In this document: in pieces, positions 25,495-42,900 of the stretch
Layout: each line of letters begins with the position of its first letter
Numbering within the stretch: the stretch's first letter is position 1
Assembly: GCF_004027225.2 (NCBI RefSeq)
Contig: NC_046360.1
Span: 1,290,001 to 1,354,000, forward strand
DNA from: Strigops habroptila
Taxonomy: Eukaryota > Chordata > Aves > Psittaciformes > Psittacidae
DNA: 64,000 nucleotides
Reading direction: 5' to 3'
Notes under the pieces: model-generated
Told to the model about the DNA's origin: nothing
What the model saw: only the letters and a program-made list of their open reading frames with translations
The model's database searches: none
Translations under genes and position numbers: made by a program

Positions 25495-26028
25495 CGGAGC
25501 TCATCCTGCCCCTCTGCTCTGCTCTGTGAGACCCCCCCTGCAGCACTGTGTGCAGTGTCCTCAGCATAAGGACATGGAGCTGTTGGAGCAAGTCCAGAGG
25601 AAGCCATAAGGATGCTCAGGGGCTGGAGCAGCTCCCGTATGGAGACAGGCTGAGAACATTGGGGCTGTTCAGCCTGGAGAAGAGAAGCTGCGTGAGGACC
25701 TCAGTATCTGAAGGGGAGCTGCAAGGATGCCAGACTCTTCATCAGGGACTGGCAGTGATAGGACAGAGGGGAATGGCTTTAACCTGCCAGAGGGGAGATT
25801 GAGATGAGCTCTTAGGCAGAAGCTCTTCCCTGTGAGGGTGCTGAGGCGCTGGCACAGGGTGCCCAGAGAAGCTGTGGCTGCCCCATCCCTGGCAGTGTTC
25901 AAGGCCAGGTTGGACACAGGGGCTTGGAGCAACCTGCTCTAGTGGAAGGTGTCCCTGCCCGTGGGAGGGGGTTGGAGCTGGATGAACTTTAAGGTCCCAA
26001 CACAAACCAGGCTGGGATTCTATGATCT
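25495..26028 (+). mobile_element. CR1 LINE 3' end between the TCHP and GLTP promoters
   Basis: It begins in the C-terminal ORF2 region (cctgcccctctgctctgctc), runs through gacatggagctgttggagca and ends with the CR1 signature aaccaggctgggattctatg. From about 25775 onward it is nearly identical to the copies at 40203 and 52655. It splits the 1.4 kb divergent promoter interval. It has many small deletions relative to the 17.9 kb copy and is non-coding. Confidence 0.92.
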
Positions 26029-26034
26029 CCCCCC

Positions 26035-26381
26035 GCTGCAGGCGCCTGTGCACCTCTAACCATGCCGGCGCTGAGCCGGGGGAGGATGAACCGGGGGTCG
26101 CCCCGGCCCCCTCCGGTGCCCACGGGGCCAGACACCGGGACCGGGAGCCGGGACCGCCCGGCCCGAGGGTGGGGGGGGACCGGGGGGGCGGAGCTCTGCT
26201 CCCCTCAGAGCCCGCCCCCGTGCTCCGATTGGCGGGCGGGCCGGTGGGCGGTGCGCGGCCATTGGCCAGGGCGGCGGGGGCGTGGCGCGGTGGCGGCGCG
26301 CTGCCGGCTCGGGCGCCGGTGCGGTCCGGTCCGGGTCTCGGTGCCGGTGCGGTCCCGGTGCGGAGCGGGCCGGGCCGGGCC
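26035..26381 (+). promoter_or_regulatory. GLTP: GLTP promoter and 5' UTR, CpG island with paired CCAAT boxes
   Basis: An extremely CpG-rich block ends at the GLTP start codon. Two inverted CCAAT boxes (ATTGG at 26228-26232 and 26261-26265) stand 33 bp apart among GC boxes (ggcgggcggg, gggcgg), about 120-150 bases before the ATG. That is the usual arrangement of an NF-Y/Sp1 housekeeping promoter without TATA. The transcription start is not determined. Confidence 0.6.
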
Positions 26382-28498
26382 ATGGCGCTGCTGCTGGAGC
26401 ACGAGTTCAAGCCGCTGCCGGCCGACAAACAGATCGAGACGCTGCCCTTCCTGGAGGCCGTGGCGCACCTTCCGCCTTTCTTCGGTGAGCCCAGCCCGGC
26501 CGTCGGAAGGGGTGGGAGCTGCGGCAGCGACCGGCACTGGACCGGCCCCGCCGCTGCGCCCAGCTGGGGCCTGCTGCAGGCAGCGCGCCCGCTGGCCCGG
26601 CCGGTCCAGGTGCCCCCCTGGCCCTCGGTCCCCCCGTTCTGGGTCGTTCCCACGCCCCGGTCCTGGGTCCCGGTGCCCACCCGGGCTCCAGGAGAGCAGC
26701 GTGGCGGAGCCGCGATTGCATCACGGGCCGGTCAGACCCGCCGAGCAGCCCCGTTGGGAAAGTCCCGCGGTCCCCGGGGCCCACACCTTGGCAGGGCCGG
26801 GCCCGGCGTCTTTCCCCCAGTACACCCGGGGCCGGAGGCACTGCTCCGGGCCGGCCCGCGGGTCCCACCCGCGATCCTCTCGCCATGCCGGGGCCGTGGG
26901 TGCATGTTGGCATGGCACCCTCATGCCACGCTGGCCCGCTGCCCTCCACAAAGCCGGTATTGTGTGCCGGCTCCGGGCAGGCCGCGCTGGACACGGGGCA
27001 CTGCCCGGGGCCGTTTCCCGGGTCAGCGGGTTGCCGGCATGGCCGCGGCGGAGGCCGAGCTCTTGCTCCCCGTGTCCTTGAGCAAAGCCCAAGGAGCCGC
27101 TCCCAGGCTCGCCTCACCTGTCTCGGTGCTTGGCTGCGGTTAAGGTGAAACCTGTTGGTTATGACTCGAGTTCGTGTTGTCTCCTGTGATCCCTCCTGCC
27201 TGATCGTCCTCCCCCCGTGCTTCCGCAGATTGCCTGGGCACTCCCATCGTGTACTCGCCCGTCAAAGCCGACCTGACTGGAAATATCAAGGTAGGAGTGG
27301 GCATGGGGTGGGGCTCGGGAGGGGTGAGCCCCGGGCAGAGATGTGGTGGGATCAGAGAGGCAAGATCTGGAGGTGTTTAGAAGGGGCTTTTCTTCCCATG
27401 GGGGTTTTGTGGCTCATTGGTGTGTTTATTAACGGGGTTTCTGGTGAACGCTCCATCCGGGCATCTCCCGGGATCCATCCCCCTTCTCTGCCCTCAGAAA
27501 ATCCGGGCGGTTTATGACTCCAACCCCACCAAGTTCAGAACGCTGCAGAACATCCTGGAGGTGGAGAAGGAGGTGCACGGCGCAGCCTGGCCCAAGACGG
27601 GCGCGACGCTGGCGCTGATGTGGTTGAAAAGGTGACTCACAGCGTTGGGAGCTGCTCCGGCACGTGGGGAGCCCATGGGGACATCTACTGCAGAGAGCAT
27701 GGGTCTGGCTGGTCCCTTTGGGCTGGGGCATTGCGGGGTGCTGTGTTTTGGGGACCGCATCAAGCACCAGCTCTGTGTGCTGTGGGGCTTTGGGGGGACC
27801 TGGATGCGCCAGGCTCAGGGGGTGCCTTGCTGGAGGCTGGGAAGCAGCATCCCCATCTCCACCACAACATCTCCGCTCTTCTCCCAGGGGCCTGAAGTTC
27901 ATGCTGGTGCTGCTGCAGAGCATCTCTGATGGCGAGTGGGATGAGCAGCATCCGAACCTCATCCGGGTGAATGCCTTGAAGGCTTATGAGATTGCGCTGA
28001 AGAAATACCACGGCTGGATGCTGCAGAAGCTCTTCATGGTGAGTGTTCACATCTCCATGGAAGGAACAGCCCTTCCTAAAGCCCATCTGCCCCGAGAAGG
28101 GATGTGCTTTAGGGAATAAGGGCTTGGAAACATGGGAAGCTGAAGATCTAGTTTGAGCTAGGACCCTTCCTGTGCATCCCTGCTTCTCCAAGGGTCCAGC
28201 CACCATCCCTAAGGTTGTTCCCATGTGCCTCGGGAATAACCCAAGGTCCTGTATGTGGGATACGGTTAGCTTTGGGTTTCTTGGAACCTTACAGCTTCTT
28301 CCCCTCTTTTTTTAGGGCTCAGTCTATGCTCTTCCATACAAATCAGATCTACTGAAGGCACTAGAGAAGGGTAAAGAAGTCAAAGAGGAGGAAAGCATCG
28401 AGAAAATCCATCAGTTCCTGTCGCGGGCCACCCCCATCCTGGATGCAATCTATGAGATGTACACGAAGATGAACGCCGAGCTGAGCTACAAAGCCTGA
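26382..28498 (+). CDS. GLTP: GLTP, glycolipid transfer protein (complete, 5 exons)
   Basis: GLTP is a cytosolic carrier that moves glycosphingolipids between membranes and can bind VAP proteins at the endoplasmic reticulum. Exons 26382-26484, 27229-27290, 27498-27631, 27888-28038 and 28316-28498 join in phase into 210 residues (human 209). The glycolipid headgroup residues of the human protein (D48, N52, K55, W96, H140) are all present, shifted by one: D49, N53, K56, W97 and H141. The FF of PPFFDC, in the family's VAP-binding FFAT-like position, is also present. The protein starts MALLLEHEFKPLPADKQIET and ends NAELSYKA. The one-residue insertion lies in the IVYSPVKADL loop of exon 2. Much larger open frames cross exon 1 in other frames because of the GC content; they are not genes. 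GLTP and TCHP are transcribed away from each other. Confidence 0.97.
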
Positions 28499-29092
28499 GG
28501 CTCGCAGGGGGCTGGCAGGGCTGTAGTAAGGTGTGACGGGTGCTACTTGTGTTTTACTCACTGGGGCGGCTCCTGGCTGGCAGGCGACTTTGCTTCGTGT
28601 CTGGATCTGCAGTGGATAACCTGTTTCCTAAACAGAATAAGGAATTTTCTAGTGAGGATATGGCAATAAACCAGTTGTACCCCGCGTCACCGCAGGATTC
28701 CTCAAGTTTGTGTACTAAAGAGGGAAAAACAAGCGTTCCTAGTCCCAGCTGCCGGGTTCACGTCTGTTATGGTGCAGGGAATGAAGCGTGGCTGGTGGCA
28801 GCATCCCAGTCGAGCTGCCTTGGCTCTGCCCTGATCCTCTTGGACTGCTACCAATACCATTGGACTACCACAACTGCTCCGATCAGCACCCAGGTGAGAA
28901 GCTTCCCAAATGATGCCCATGGAGCAGGAGCCGATGACTTTCCCAGGGAATCCCAACTCCTCCAGTGCCTGCATGGAGCGAGGCCCCTCTGCCGGTGGCT
29001 GAAGCCAGGATTCCAGCCCCTTGTGGGAGCACACGTTGCCTTATTCACTGACGGCCTCACGGTGCTGCCGGCGGGATGTGATTGTTAATAAA
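28499..29092 (+). other. GLTP: GLTP 3' UTR with two polyadenylation signals
   Basis: Non-coding sequence after the stop contains AATAAA at 28665-28670 and again at 29087-29092. The second, close to the edge of the G-rich repeat, would give a 3' UTR of about 600 bases. Use of both is possible. Confidence 0.6.
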
Positions 29093-29104
29093 CACTGACG
29101 GTAA

Positions 29105-29660
29105 CCTCGGCCTGGGTGGATGTTTTGGGGGTGCTCCGTGGAGGGGGCTGTTGGGAGGAGGGTGTTTTAGGGGGCTCTGCCTTGGGGGGGGCTGTTTGTG
29201 GGAGAGTTTTGGGGGAGTATGTTTTGGGAGGCTGTTTTGGAGTGGGTATTTTGGGGCTGCTCCTTGGGCTGTTTTGGGGAGGGTGTTTTGGCGAGTGTTT
29301 CAGAGGGTCGTACCTGGGGGGGCTGTTTGTGGGAGAATTTGAGGGGCTGTTTTGGGGAGCATGTTTTGGAGCTATTCCTTAGGGGGTGCTGTTTGCAGGA
29401 GAGTTTGGGGGGCTGTTTTGGGGCTGCTCCGGGGGGGGGGGGGGCTGTTTCAGGGAGGGTATTTCAGGGCTTGTTCCTGGGGGGCTGTTTTGGGGAGGGA
29501 GATTTGGGCGGGGTTCCCGGGGGGGGGGGGGGGCTGGTTTTGGGTGACTTTTGGGGCTGCTCCTTGTGGGGCTGTTTCAGGGAGGTTGTTCTGGGGGGGG
29601 GGGTGGTTTTGGGGGGTGTTTTGGGGCTGTTCCTGGGGGGGTGTCCCGGGGCTGCTCCGG
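29105..29660 (+). repeat. G-rich degenerate minisatellite (GGGGGCTGTTTTGGGG-like)
   Basis: Some thirty imperfect units of 15-25 bases built on GGGGCTGTTTTGGGG, with homopolymer runs of about 13 G near 29435 and 29520. The plus strand has dense G-quadruplex potential. The repeat is open in all three plus frames, giving glycine/cysteine/phenylalanine strings; this is composition, not coding. It begins right after the GLTP poly(A) signal and ends where the TRPV4 CpG-rich block starts. Confidence 0.85.
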
Positions 29661-30230
29661 GCCGGTGCCCGGGGGCGGGCGGAGGCGGATCCGCGCCCGC
29701 GGGCGGGTCCCGGCGCTGGAGCCGGAGCAGGGGCCGGGGAGGAGCCGCTCTCCGGGACCGGCCCCGCGGCGACTCAGCGGCGCCGGAGCCTGCGGGACCC
29801 TTCGCGGTACGGGCCGGGAGCGGAGCGGGGCGCGGGGACCCGCGGTAACGGGTACTGGCGGCACCACCGGGGGGGGCGGACGGGGCGCGGGGACCGCGGC
29901 GGGACACGGGGACCGGGTAAGGACGGAGCCCCCGGGCAGGACACGGGACCAGGGCAGGACACAGGGACCGCATAAAGATGGAGCCTCGGGGCAGGACATG
30001 GGGCCGGGGCAGGACGGAGCCCCGGAGCGAGGAGGGAGCTGCGGGCTGAGCTGGGCAAGGCTGGATACAGCCCCATGGGCTCCCCCGGCCCCGCGGGGTC
30101 CTGATCGATTGGGGTTCACTGTCCCGAGGAGCCGGGTGCGTTCCCGCTGGGTTACCCGCAGCTCCGGCCCTCACGGGCTGGACCACACCGAGCTGTTGCC
30201 CAGGTGAGCGCGGCCCCCGGTGCCGTTCAG
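29640..30230 (+). promoter_or_regulatory. TRPV4: probable TRPV4 promoter and untranslated first exon
   Basis: Strongly CpG-rich block 2 kb before the TRPV4 start codon. A good donor follows ttgcccag (GTGAGC at 30204), and an acceptor with a pyrimidine tract lies at 32191-32204, just before the coding exon. TRPV4 genes usually have an untranslated first exon, so this is the natural place, but the transcript is inferred. Confidence 0.45.
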
Positions 30231-32204
30231 TTTGGGAGGTGGTTGTTTCCCTTTGGATGAGCGTTTCCAGCGGCACCGAGTGTCAGCGAGATGAGGTTTC
30301 GGTGATTCACCCCTACCCAGAGCCCTCCGTGCTTTACTTTGAGGAACTTTCATGTGGCAAAGTCTGTCCCAGCACAGGGCATCCTCCCTGCGCCTGCCCT
30401 GGGCATATCCCTGCACATCCCAGTGTCAGTGCCCCCACGGTGGGCTGGAGCGGGGGACTAACGGGGGATACTGGGAGGTGACTTGGGGAGAGGTGGGAGT
30501 GCATGTGGGGCATGGAGCGGGAGGGTTTGTGTTGGATACAGGGCACAGGGTGAGCTGCGCCTTGACTCACTTATTCCGTGGGGTGAGGGAGTCTGAAAGC
30601 TGCAAACCCAAATAACGAACGGGCCAACTGAAAGCCCACTGACGGCACCTTTCCTGGCAGCGGGGCCCGGGTGACGGCACTGCCCTCGAGCCCGTTTCCG
30701 ACACGAGCTTCCTGCCCCGGTCACCAGTGGCAGCGCCTACTCCCGGCCCCACCAGCCCCTTCGCTTGTCCCCTTGCTTCTGCCCCATGTCCCCATCAGCA
30801 TCCCCACTGCTCCTGCCACTGATGTCCTTATCTGCTTCCAACGGGGAACCGTGTCCTGTGCCGGTGGCTCCCTGGGCTCCGTCTCGGTGTCAGTTTGGGC
30901 TTTTCTCTAAAGCCATTGCTGGGATTCCCAAAGCTAGAAGGGTCAGTCGTTCCGTGCCCATGCATAGCCCAAGGGTTGGCTTGGCAATTCCCTCCTCTCT
31001 CTCTGTTGTCCAAGGACAAACTAGCCATGCAAAGGACAGTGTGTGCTCGGGGTCGGGCCGTGGGACCTGTGGGCTTTGGCAGGTGCTTGTGGAATGTCTT
31101 GCAGAGATGGTGATGGGAGGAAAGTCGGCGGAGAGGAGAAACCGCGTCCGATCTGTGGCTTTTCCTGCGCCTCCTGGGGCTGCACCATCCCCTTTGGGTG
31201 TCCCCATGGTGGCAGGGAGGAGGGGACTGCTGCCCCCTGATTCCCGCAGGGATCCAGGGATGTTTGCAGCCCTCATCCCCGCGTCCATGGCAGCATCCTG
31301 GGGCAGCCATGGGCGGCTGTGGGGCACGCTGCCTGGTTAGAAGCACGTTATGGAGCAGAGATCCGAGCCCGCCCCGGCAGGGCCCTGCCTGCCATTGTGG
31401 CTTGTTGGACAGAAAATGACACGTTTCCCGGCTGCTTTTTCTGTCCCGGGACCCGCAGGGAGGGTTCAGCTCCCCAGGGGCTGGAGCTGGGCTGAGCCTT
31501 AATGCTGCTGTTCTGTGGGTGGAGAATGGGGCTGGGGGAGAGCCCGGGGTCACTCGTGTGCCCGTCCTGCCTGTGGGCAGAGCATGGCAGTGCCCATGCC
31601 ATGGTGCAGCTTCACTGTCCACACTGGTAGCGTGACTCTCCTGCAGCCCCATTTCTCTCTGGGCAACCTAAACCCATAATTTCTTGCCCTAACCACTGCT
31701 CCTGCGCTCCAGCGGGCTCTGACCCCCCTGTGCCGTGGCTGTCCCCATCCCCATGCCCAGCGTGGCTGTGCCAGCACCGGGAGCACGCAGAGCCAGGCCC
31801 CCCCAGGGCTCACGGACCAGCCCCATCCCTGCTGCGGTGGCAGCTTCCCGCTGCTTCTGGGCGCTTCCCAAGGCGCGGGGTGTATCCCAGGAATGTTTTC
31901 TTTCCCTGGGCGGCACACGGGAGCGCACAGGGTCTGCTCTGTGCCCTGTCCTGGGCTGCACCCAAGCCGACCGCAGCGGGGAGAGGCACCGGGGCCGGGC
32001 TCGCCCTTGCCCATTCCCGCTGCGCTTTGAAGCCGGCAGCACCGCGGCCAGCGAGGGGTCCCCACGGCCGTGGGGTGCCGAGGGGAGCAGCCGGGAGACC
32101 CCAACTGCTGCAGGGTCGGTGTGGGACCCGCTCCCACCGTGGCGGGGGAGAGGAAGGGGGGGACAGGGGATGTTTGGGGGTGACACTGTGTTTTCCTCCG
32201 CCAG
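30231..32204 (+). other. TRPV4: presumed first TRPV4 intron
   Basis: GC-rich sequence with no reading frame that resembles a protein. It contains several scattered CpG patches (31700-32160) but no recognisable repeat. Intron status depends on the inferred untranslated exon ending at 30203. Confidence 0.4.
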
Positions 32205-32243
32205 GTCTCCTGCTCTCGTGGGGGTCACAGCCGTCCCTGCAGC

Positions 32244-38262
<6,019 letters not shown>

Positions 38263-38589
38263 GACTGAGCTGCCACCGCTGCTCCTCCCGGCACTGAGGG
38301 ACTCACTGCAGGCAAGGAGCCGGAGGGAGGCAGGAGCCTGCTGCTCCCCATGATGTGCCATGAAGCCACCCAACACACTGAGCTCCCACTCCTCTGCCCA
38401 CAGTGCCCAGAGCCTGCTGCCAGCCTGGCCGGGCACTGTGGTGGTACCATGGGCAGGGCTGCGCCAAGCACCACGGGGGTCATGACTGGCTGCAGTGCCC
38501 AGTGTTGCCATCCCAGCCTTGGCTGCTCTGCCCAGGAGATGGGAGATCCTGGCCCTGGCAGCACCACGTTCAGCTGGTGGTGTATGTGG

Positions 38590-38830
38590 AAAGGCTGTGG
38601 TGCATGGGAATGGTGCATGGCTGCAGTACACAGCTATGGAACACGGCTGTGGTGCGGGGCTATGGTGCAGGGCTGTGGTGCGTGGCTGAGGGGTATGGAT
38701 ATGGTGCACAGCTGCAATGCAGGGCTATGGTGCAGGGCTGTGGTGCAGGGCTATGGTGCATGGCTGCAGTACAGAGGTGCCATGCACGGCTGCGGTGCCT
38801 GGTGCCAGCGCACAGCTGTGGTGCAGGGCC
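38590..38830. repeat. minisatellite (GCTATGGTGCAGG-like units)
   Basis: About fifteen imperfect units of 12-15 bases alternating GGCTATGGTGCA, GGCTGTGGTGCA and GGCTGCAGTGCA. It lies 0.3 kb past the TRPV4 poly(A) signal. No coding or palindromic character. Confidence 0.8.
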
Positions 38831-39164
38831 GCGCTGCTTCCACTGGAGGGCAGCACACACCGCGCAATGCCCCCCCGGCCGGGCAGGCCGTGTGGCCGGG
38901 CGGCTCTGGGCTGGGGGGGTAGGACCGGGGGCAAACCGAGGCTCTGCTCCGATCTGGGCACCCTCCCCGGTGTCCTGCTACCTCCTCACCCCGCCCTTGG
39001 TGGGGAGCAGCCCATGGGGTGCGGGTCTGCGGGGTGATGCTCCTGCTGATGGGCAGGGGATGGGGACAGAGTTTGGGGTCTGGGGGCTGCTTGGCAGGTG
39101 CAGGATGAGCTCCTGATGGGATGGGCAGCGAGGCCTTGGTGGGATGCACCACATCCCTCCCTAC

Positions 39165-39340
39165 TCCATCTCATCTCGTCCATCCCTATTCCATCCTGCC
39201 CTCATCCCATCTGGATGTCGTCCCATCCCACCCCACCCTATCCCATATCATCCTATCCCATCCCACCTCATCCTATCTGGATGTCATCCCATCCCACCCA
39301 CCCTATCCCATATCATCCTACCCCATCCCATCGCACCTCT
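39165..39340. repeat. (CATCC)n-type tandem repeat
   Basis: CATCCCATCCCACC-like units with a longer repeat in which TCTGGATGTC recurs about 75 bases apart (near 39210 and 39280). Short-unit expansion only. Confidence 0.75.
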
Positions 39341-40202
39341 TTAACCGTGATGCTCCCTTTCTGCTCACCTCCCTTCACAGCCAGCTGCCACACCATGGTT
39401 TCCTTTTGCACTGGGACATGGGGTAGGTCTGAGGGATGGATTTGGGTGGACACCAGTGTCACAATGGCACAGTGGCACAGTGCATGGTGGCAGAGACCCT
39501 GGCCAGGGCCCTGGAGGCCACCCAGCTCACTAAGCAAATGATACAGCAGAAAAGGGGACACTTCATCTTCAGACTTGATTACTCGCCGTTAGCTCTAACT
39601 GCACTGTCTCCGTTTAAATGTGATTTACATATATCTCTCATACTGTGGTTTAAGTATTTCCCCAGGGGGTGGGAATGAGGAAGTTTCATTATCACTACTT
39701 AGGAGAGGCTGAGGTTCCAGCTCTCACTGTGTAATCGAATGAGGAGCTGAGCAGCTCCACCTTCACCCCAGCTCTTGTTTGGAGATGATAAACTTGCTTT
39801 GGCCCATCCGCAGTGGGTATGTGATGACCAACCCTGGCCGGGCAGTGTGGGGTGACACAGGGAGCCCCAGCGTGCTGGAGGTGGGCTCTGCATCGCCACT
39901 GCCCCAGGCTATGGGACCAGAGATGGGATTTTTCCAACAAAATTGGAAATGAACCAATTTTTCCCTGTCCTGTGCAAATTCCAATGCCCCAAAGATGAGG
40001 AGCTGTGTGTGAGCAGCGTTTAAAGCCATCGGGATACAGGAAGAGCGGATGTGGCTGTGCCCTGTGCCATCAACCTGGACCCCTCGGTGGGGCTGGGGAC
40101 ACCGCAGCCACCTTTGGGGCTGCAGGGCTTGTGTTTGGCACTTTTACCCCCTGCAAAGCCCTGAGTTATCACACCTGTGTCTTCCTATCACACCTGCTTC
40201 AT

Positions 40203-40640
40203 AGGAGAGGGCTGGAGCAGCTCTGCTCTGTCGCCAGGCTGAGAGAGCTGGGCTGGGGCAGCCTGAGAAGAGAAGGCTCCTGAAGGGGAGACCTTAGAGC
40301 AGCTCCAGTGCCTAAAGGGGCTCCAGGAAACCTGGAGAGGGGCTTTGGACAAGGGCCTGCAGGGACAGGACAAGGGGAATGGCTTTAACCTGCCAGAGGG
40401 GAGATTGAGATGAGCTCTGAGGCAGAAGCTCTTCCCTGTGAGGGTGCTGAGGCGCTGGCACAGGGTGCCCAGAGAAGCTGTGGCTGCCCCATCCCTGGCA
40501 GTGTTCAAGGCCAGGTTGGACACAGGGGCTTGGAGCAACCTGCTCTAGTGGAAGGTGTCCCTGCCCGTGGCAGGGGGTTGGAACTGGAGGAGCTTTAAGG
40601 TCCCTTCAACTCAAACCAGGCTGGGATTCCATGATTCAGG
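40203..40640 (+). mobile_element. CR1 LINE 3' end, truncated
   Basis: It begins gagagggctggagcagctct and ends aaaccaggctgggattccat, the CR1 3' end with a shortened tail. The last 260 bases are nearly identical to the copy at 52655, and the first 180 match the copy at 13805. Plus orientation, non-coding. Confidence 0.93.
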
Positions 40641-42900
40641 CACCGCTGTGGAGGTTGGGGCTCCCTGGGACTGGGGGTACTGGTGGTGCTGGGGCACGGC
40701 CCCCTCCCGCCCCTCCCCGCCAGCGCTGACAAGCCCAACAAAGGGAAGAGAAGAGCTCTTGTCATCTGGAATGCGGAGCGCGGAAGCAAATTTATTTTTA
40801 GATAAATCCAAAGCTTAATTTGTGAAGCTGAAATCAATCAAAGTGAGAGATGGGCTTTTTTAAGTCCTTTTGCAGCCGCGCAATTCATACTGCCTGTCTC
40901 TGCTCCTCACTCTCAAACAGCAAAGACGGCCGCTCGGTTTCATACCCGCCTCCTGCTCACCTGCCTTGGGAATTAGTGTTATTTTAATAGGAAGGTGTTT
41001 GCAGAGCAGAAATGGCATCGTTTCCATCAGAAATGATTGAAAATGGCATCATTTGCCAGCAGAAATGGCATGTGGGGGTTACAGGTGGTGGTGGCTTTGC
41101 CCTGGGTGCCCGGATGCATCCTCATGCATCCCTGCCCCATCTCCATCCATTTCGGGCTCCCACAGACTCACCTGCGGCAGTCCGGGATGGAAGCAGACCA
41201 AGGAGGGACCCATTTATTCTGCATTACACACGTGCAGCCTTCCTGTGCAGAGCGAAACCCTCCTCCAAGAGGGAGCTCTCAGAGGGGAGAATTAACCTGC
41301 TAAATAATAACCCCCCCGCACCCCTCCTAATGAAATGTAATGACTTGGGGACCTGTAAGATGGATCGTGCCGTCACTCCAGCCCTGATTTATGATGATGT
41401 GGGAAGTATGATGGAGGCAGCACTAATGAACCCGTGCTCCGAGGGGCACCGGTAGCGGAGCAAAGTTTCTCCTGGGGCTCCCAGTGAGGCTCCTTCCACC
41501 TCTGTTTGGTCCCCCCCTTTAGTGCCCCCCAATGCAGGGGGAGCCCCTTGGGGAGGCTGGAGCCAGCACCACCACCCTGTGCCCAGCACCACTGTTCCTT
41601 TTGATGTGGCATCTCTTTAATGACAAAGATCTAAGTGTCTTCAGCCAGTCTAATGTGAATGAACGCGCAGGCTGGGAACGTCTCCCACCCCCCTCAGCAA
41701 CATTAACCTCTGTGAAATTCCCCTTTTGTCCCAATTTCTCTTTGTTCCCTGGGTCGCTGTCACGCCGCTCGCTGCCGGTGACTGAGCGGTCCCCTCCCGG
41801 CAGCCCATAAATATCAGCACAACCGCCCTTATGGCAAGAGGGCAAAGAAGACAAATGGAGCCACATTCCCTGGCTGCAGCCGCGGCCACGGCGCAGCTCC
41901 AGGCACATGCCTGTGTCCCCATCCCCGTCCCTGTGCTCAGCAGGGCTGGAGGGAGCAGCACAGGAGCCAAAAATAAGAATATACGGAGTTTTGTTCGCAG
42001 CAAACCGGCCTCTTCACCCCGTTAGCGGCTCCCAGCCCATGGCCATGCTGCGTTTTGGGTATCCCCGTCCAGAGCGCAAGAGTGGGCAGCGCTGCCTGCG
42101 ACCCTGGTGGGGGGTTCTGCTGGGACCAGTCCCACTGCAAGTGATGGCCACGGGCAAGCGTGGGCAGGATCTGGTTTAAAAATGATCCTAATTCTGCAGG
42201 ATAAGTGGGAAATGAAGCAACCCTGGTCCGGGGGCCACAGGCAGCCACGGGCAGGGGTATGAGCAGGCAGCGGAGCTCCCGCTGCCCTCAGCCCCCTTCC
42301 CACCGGGATAACGGCAATGCCATATGTCACCGCTGCTGGACACGGAGCAGCATCCTCCGCTCAGAGCTATTTGGGATTTAATACTATTATCCTAATGCAA
42401 CCAGCTCATTGTTGGGGCTGGGAAGCTGCTGGCGGGGCAGAGCAGAGCGGAGCAGGGGAGTGGGATGGGTTAGGGGAGAGCCGATCCCAACCAGAGACCC
42501 CCACGGTGCCCTGGCACTGGGAAACGGCAGCGGGTGGATGGGAGGGGAGATGCCACCACTGCACCAGCAGCAGCTGAGGGTCCCGGGATGGGGATGCAGC
42601 ATCGGAGCCCTGGCGCCCATCACCCAGGCCTCGGGGCTGCGAGGGGTGAGCATCCCATGGGTGCAGGTGGGGCCAACGCCCTAATCCCTGGGGATTTGTC
42701 CCACGTGCCTGCCGCCCTTTGGGTGCGAGGCGGAGGTTGGCGCTGGGGCCGGATTAATGGCTCAGCATCGTTAGTGCGTTATTTATAGGTGCCCTAAAAA
42801 TCACTGGGTTAAAGGGGGGGTCCTGGCTCTACGGGGGGAGCCCAGGGGATGCCACAGCAAAGCAAAGAGACTCCAGAGCACACACATCCAGCGATATCCT

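Larger units (their letters stand above)
38263..42900. other. intergenic region between TRPV4 and the FAM222A 3' end
   Basis: The two genes converge here. Apart from the minisatellites and the CR1 fragment listed separately, it holds AT-rich islands near 40740-41040, 41270-41420 and 42360-42400, and ordinary GC-rich sequence. No open frame resembles a protein. Confidence 0.6.

Noticed and set aside
26022-27143. Very long plus-strand open frames (373 and 339 codons) over GLTP exon 1
   Set aside because: They arise from extreme GC content. The GLTP frame at 26382 with its splice sites explains the region, and the long frames have arginine/proline/glycine-rich, family-less products.
29082-29848. 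Gly/Cys/Phe-rich open frames
   Set aside because: They are translations of the G-rich minisatellite; all three frames are open, so it is a composition effect.
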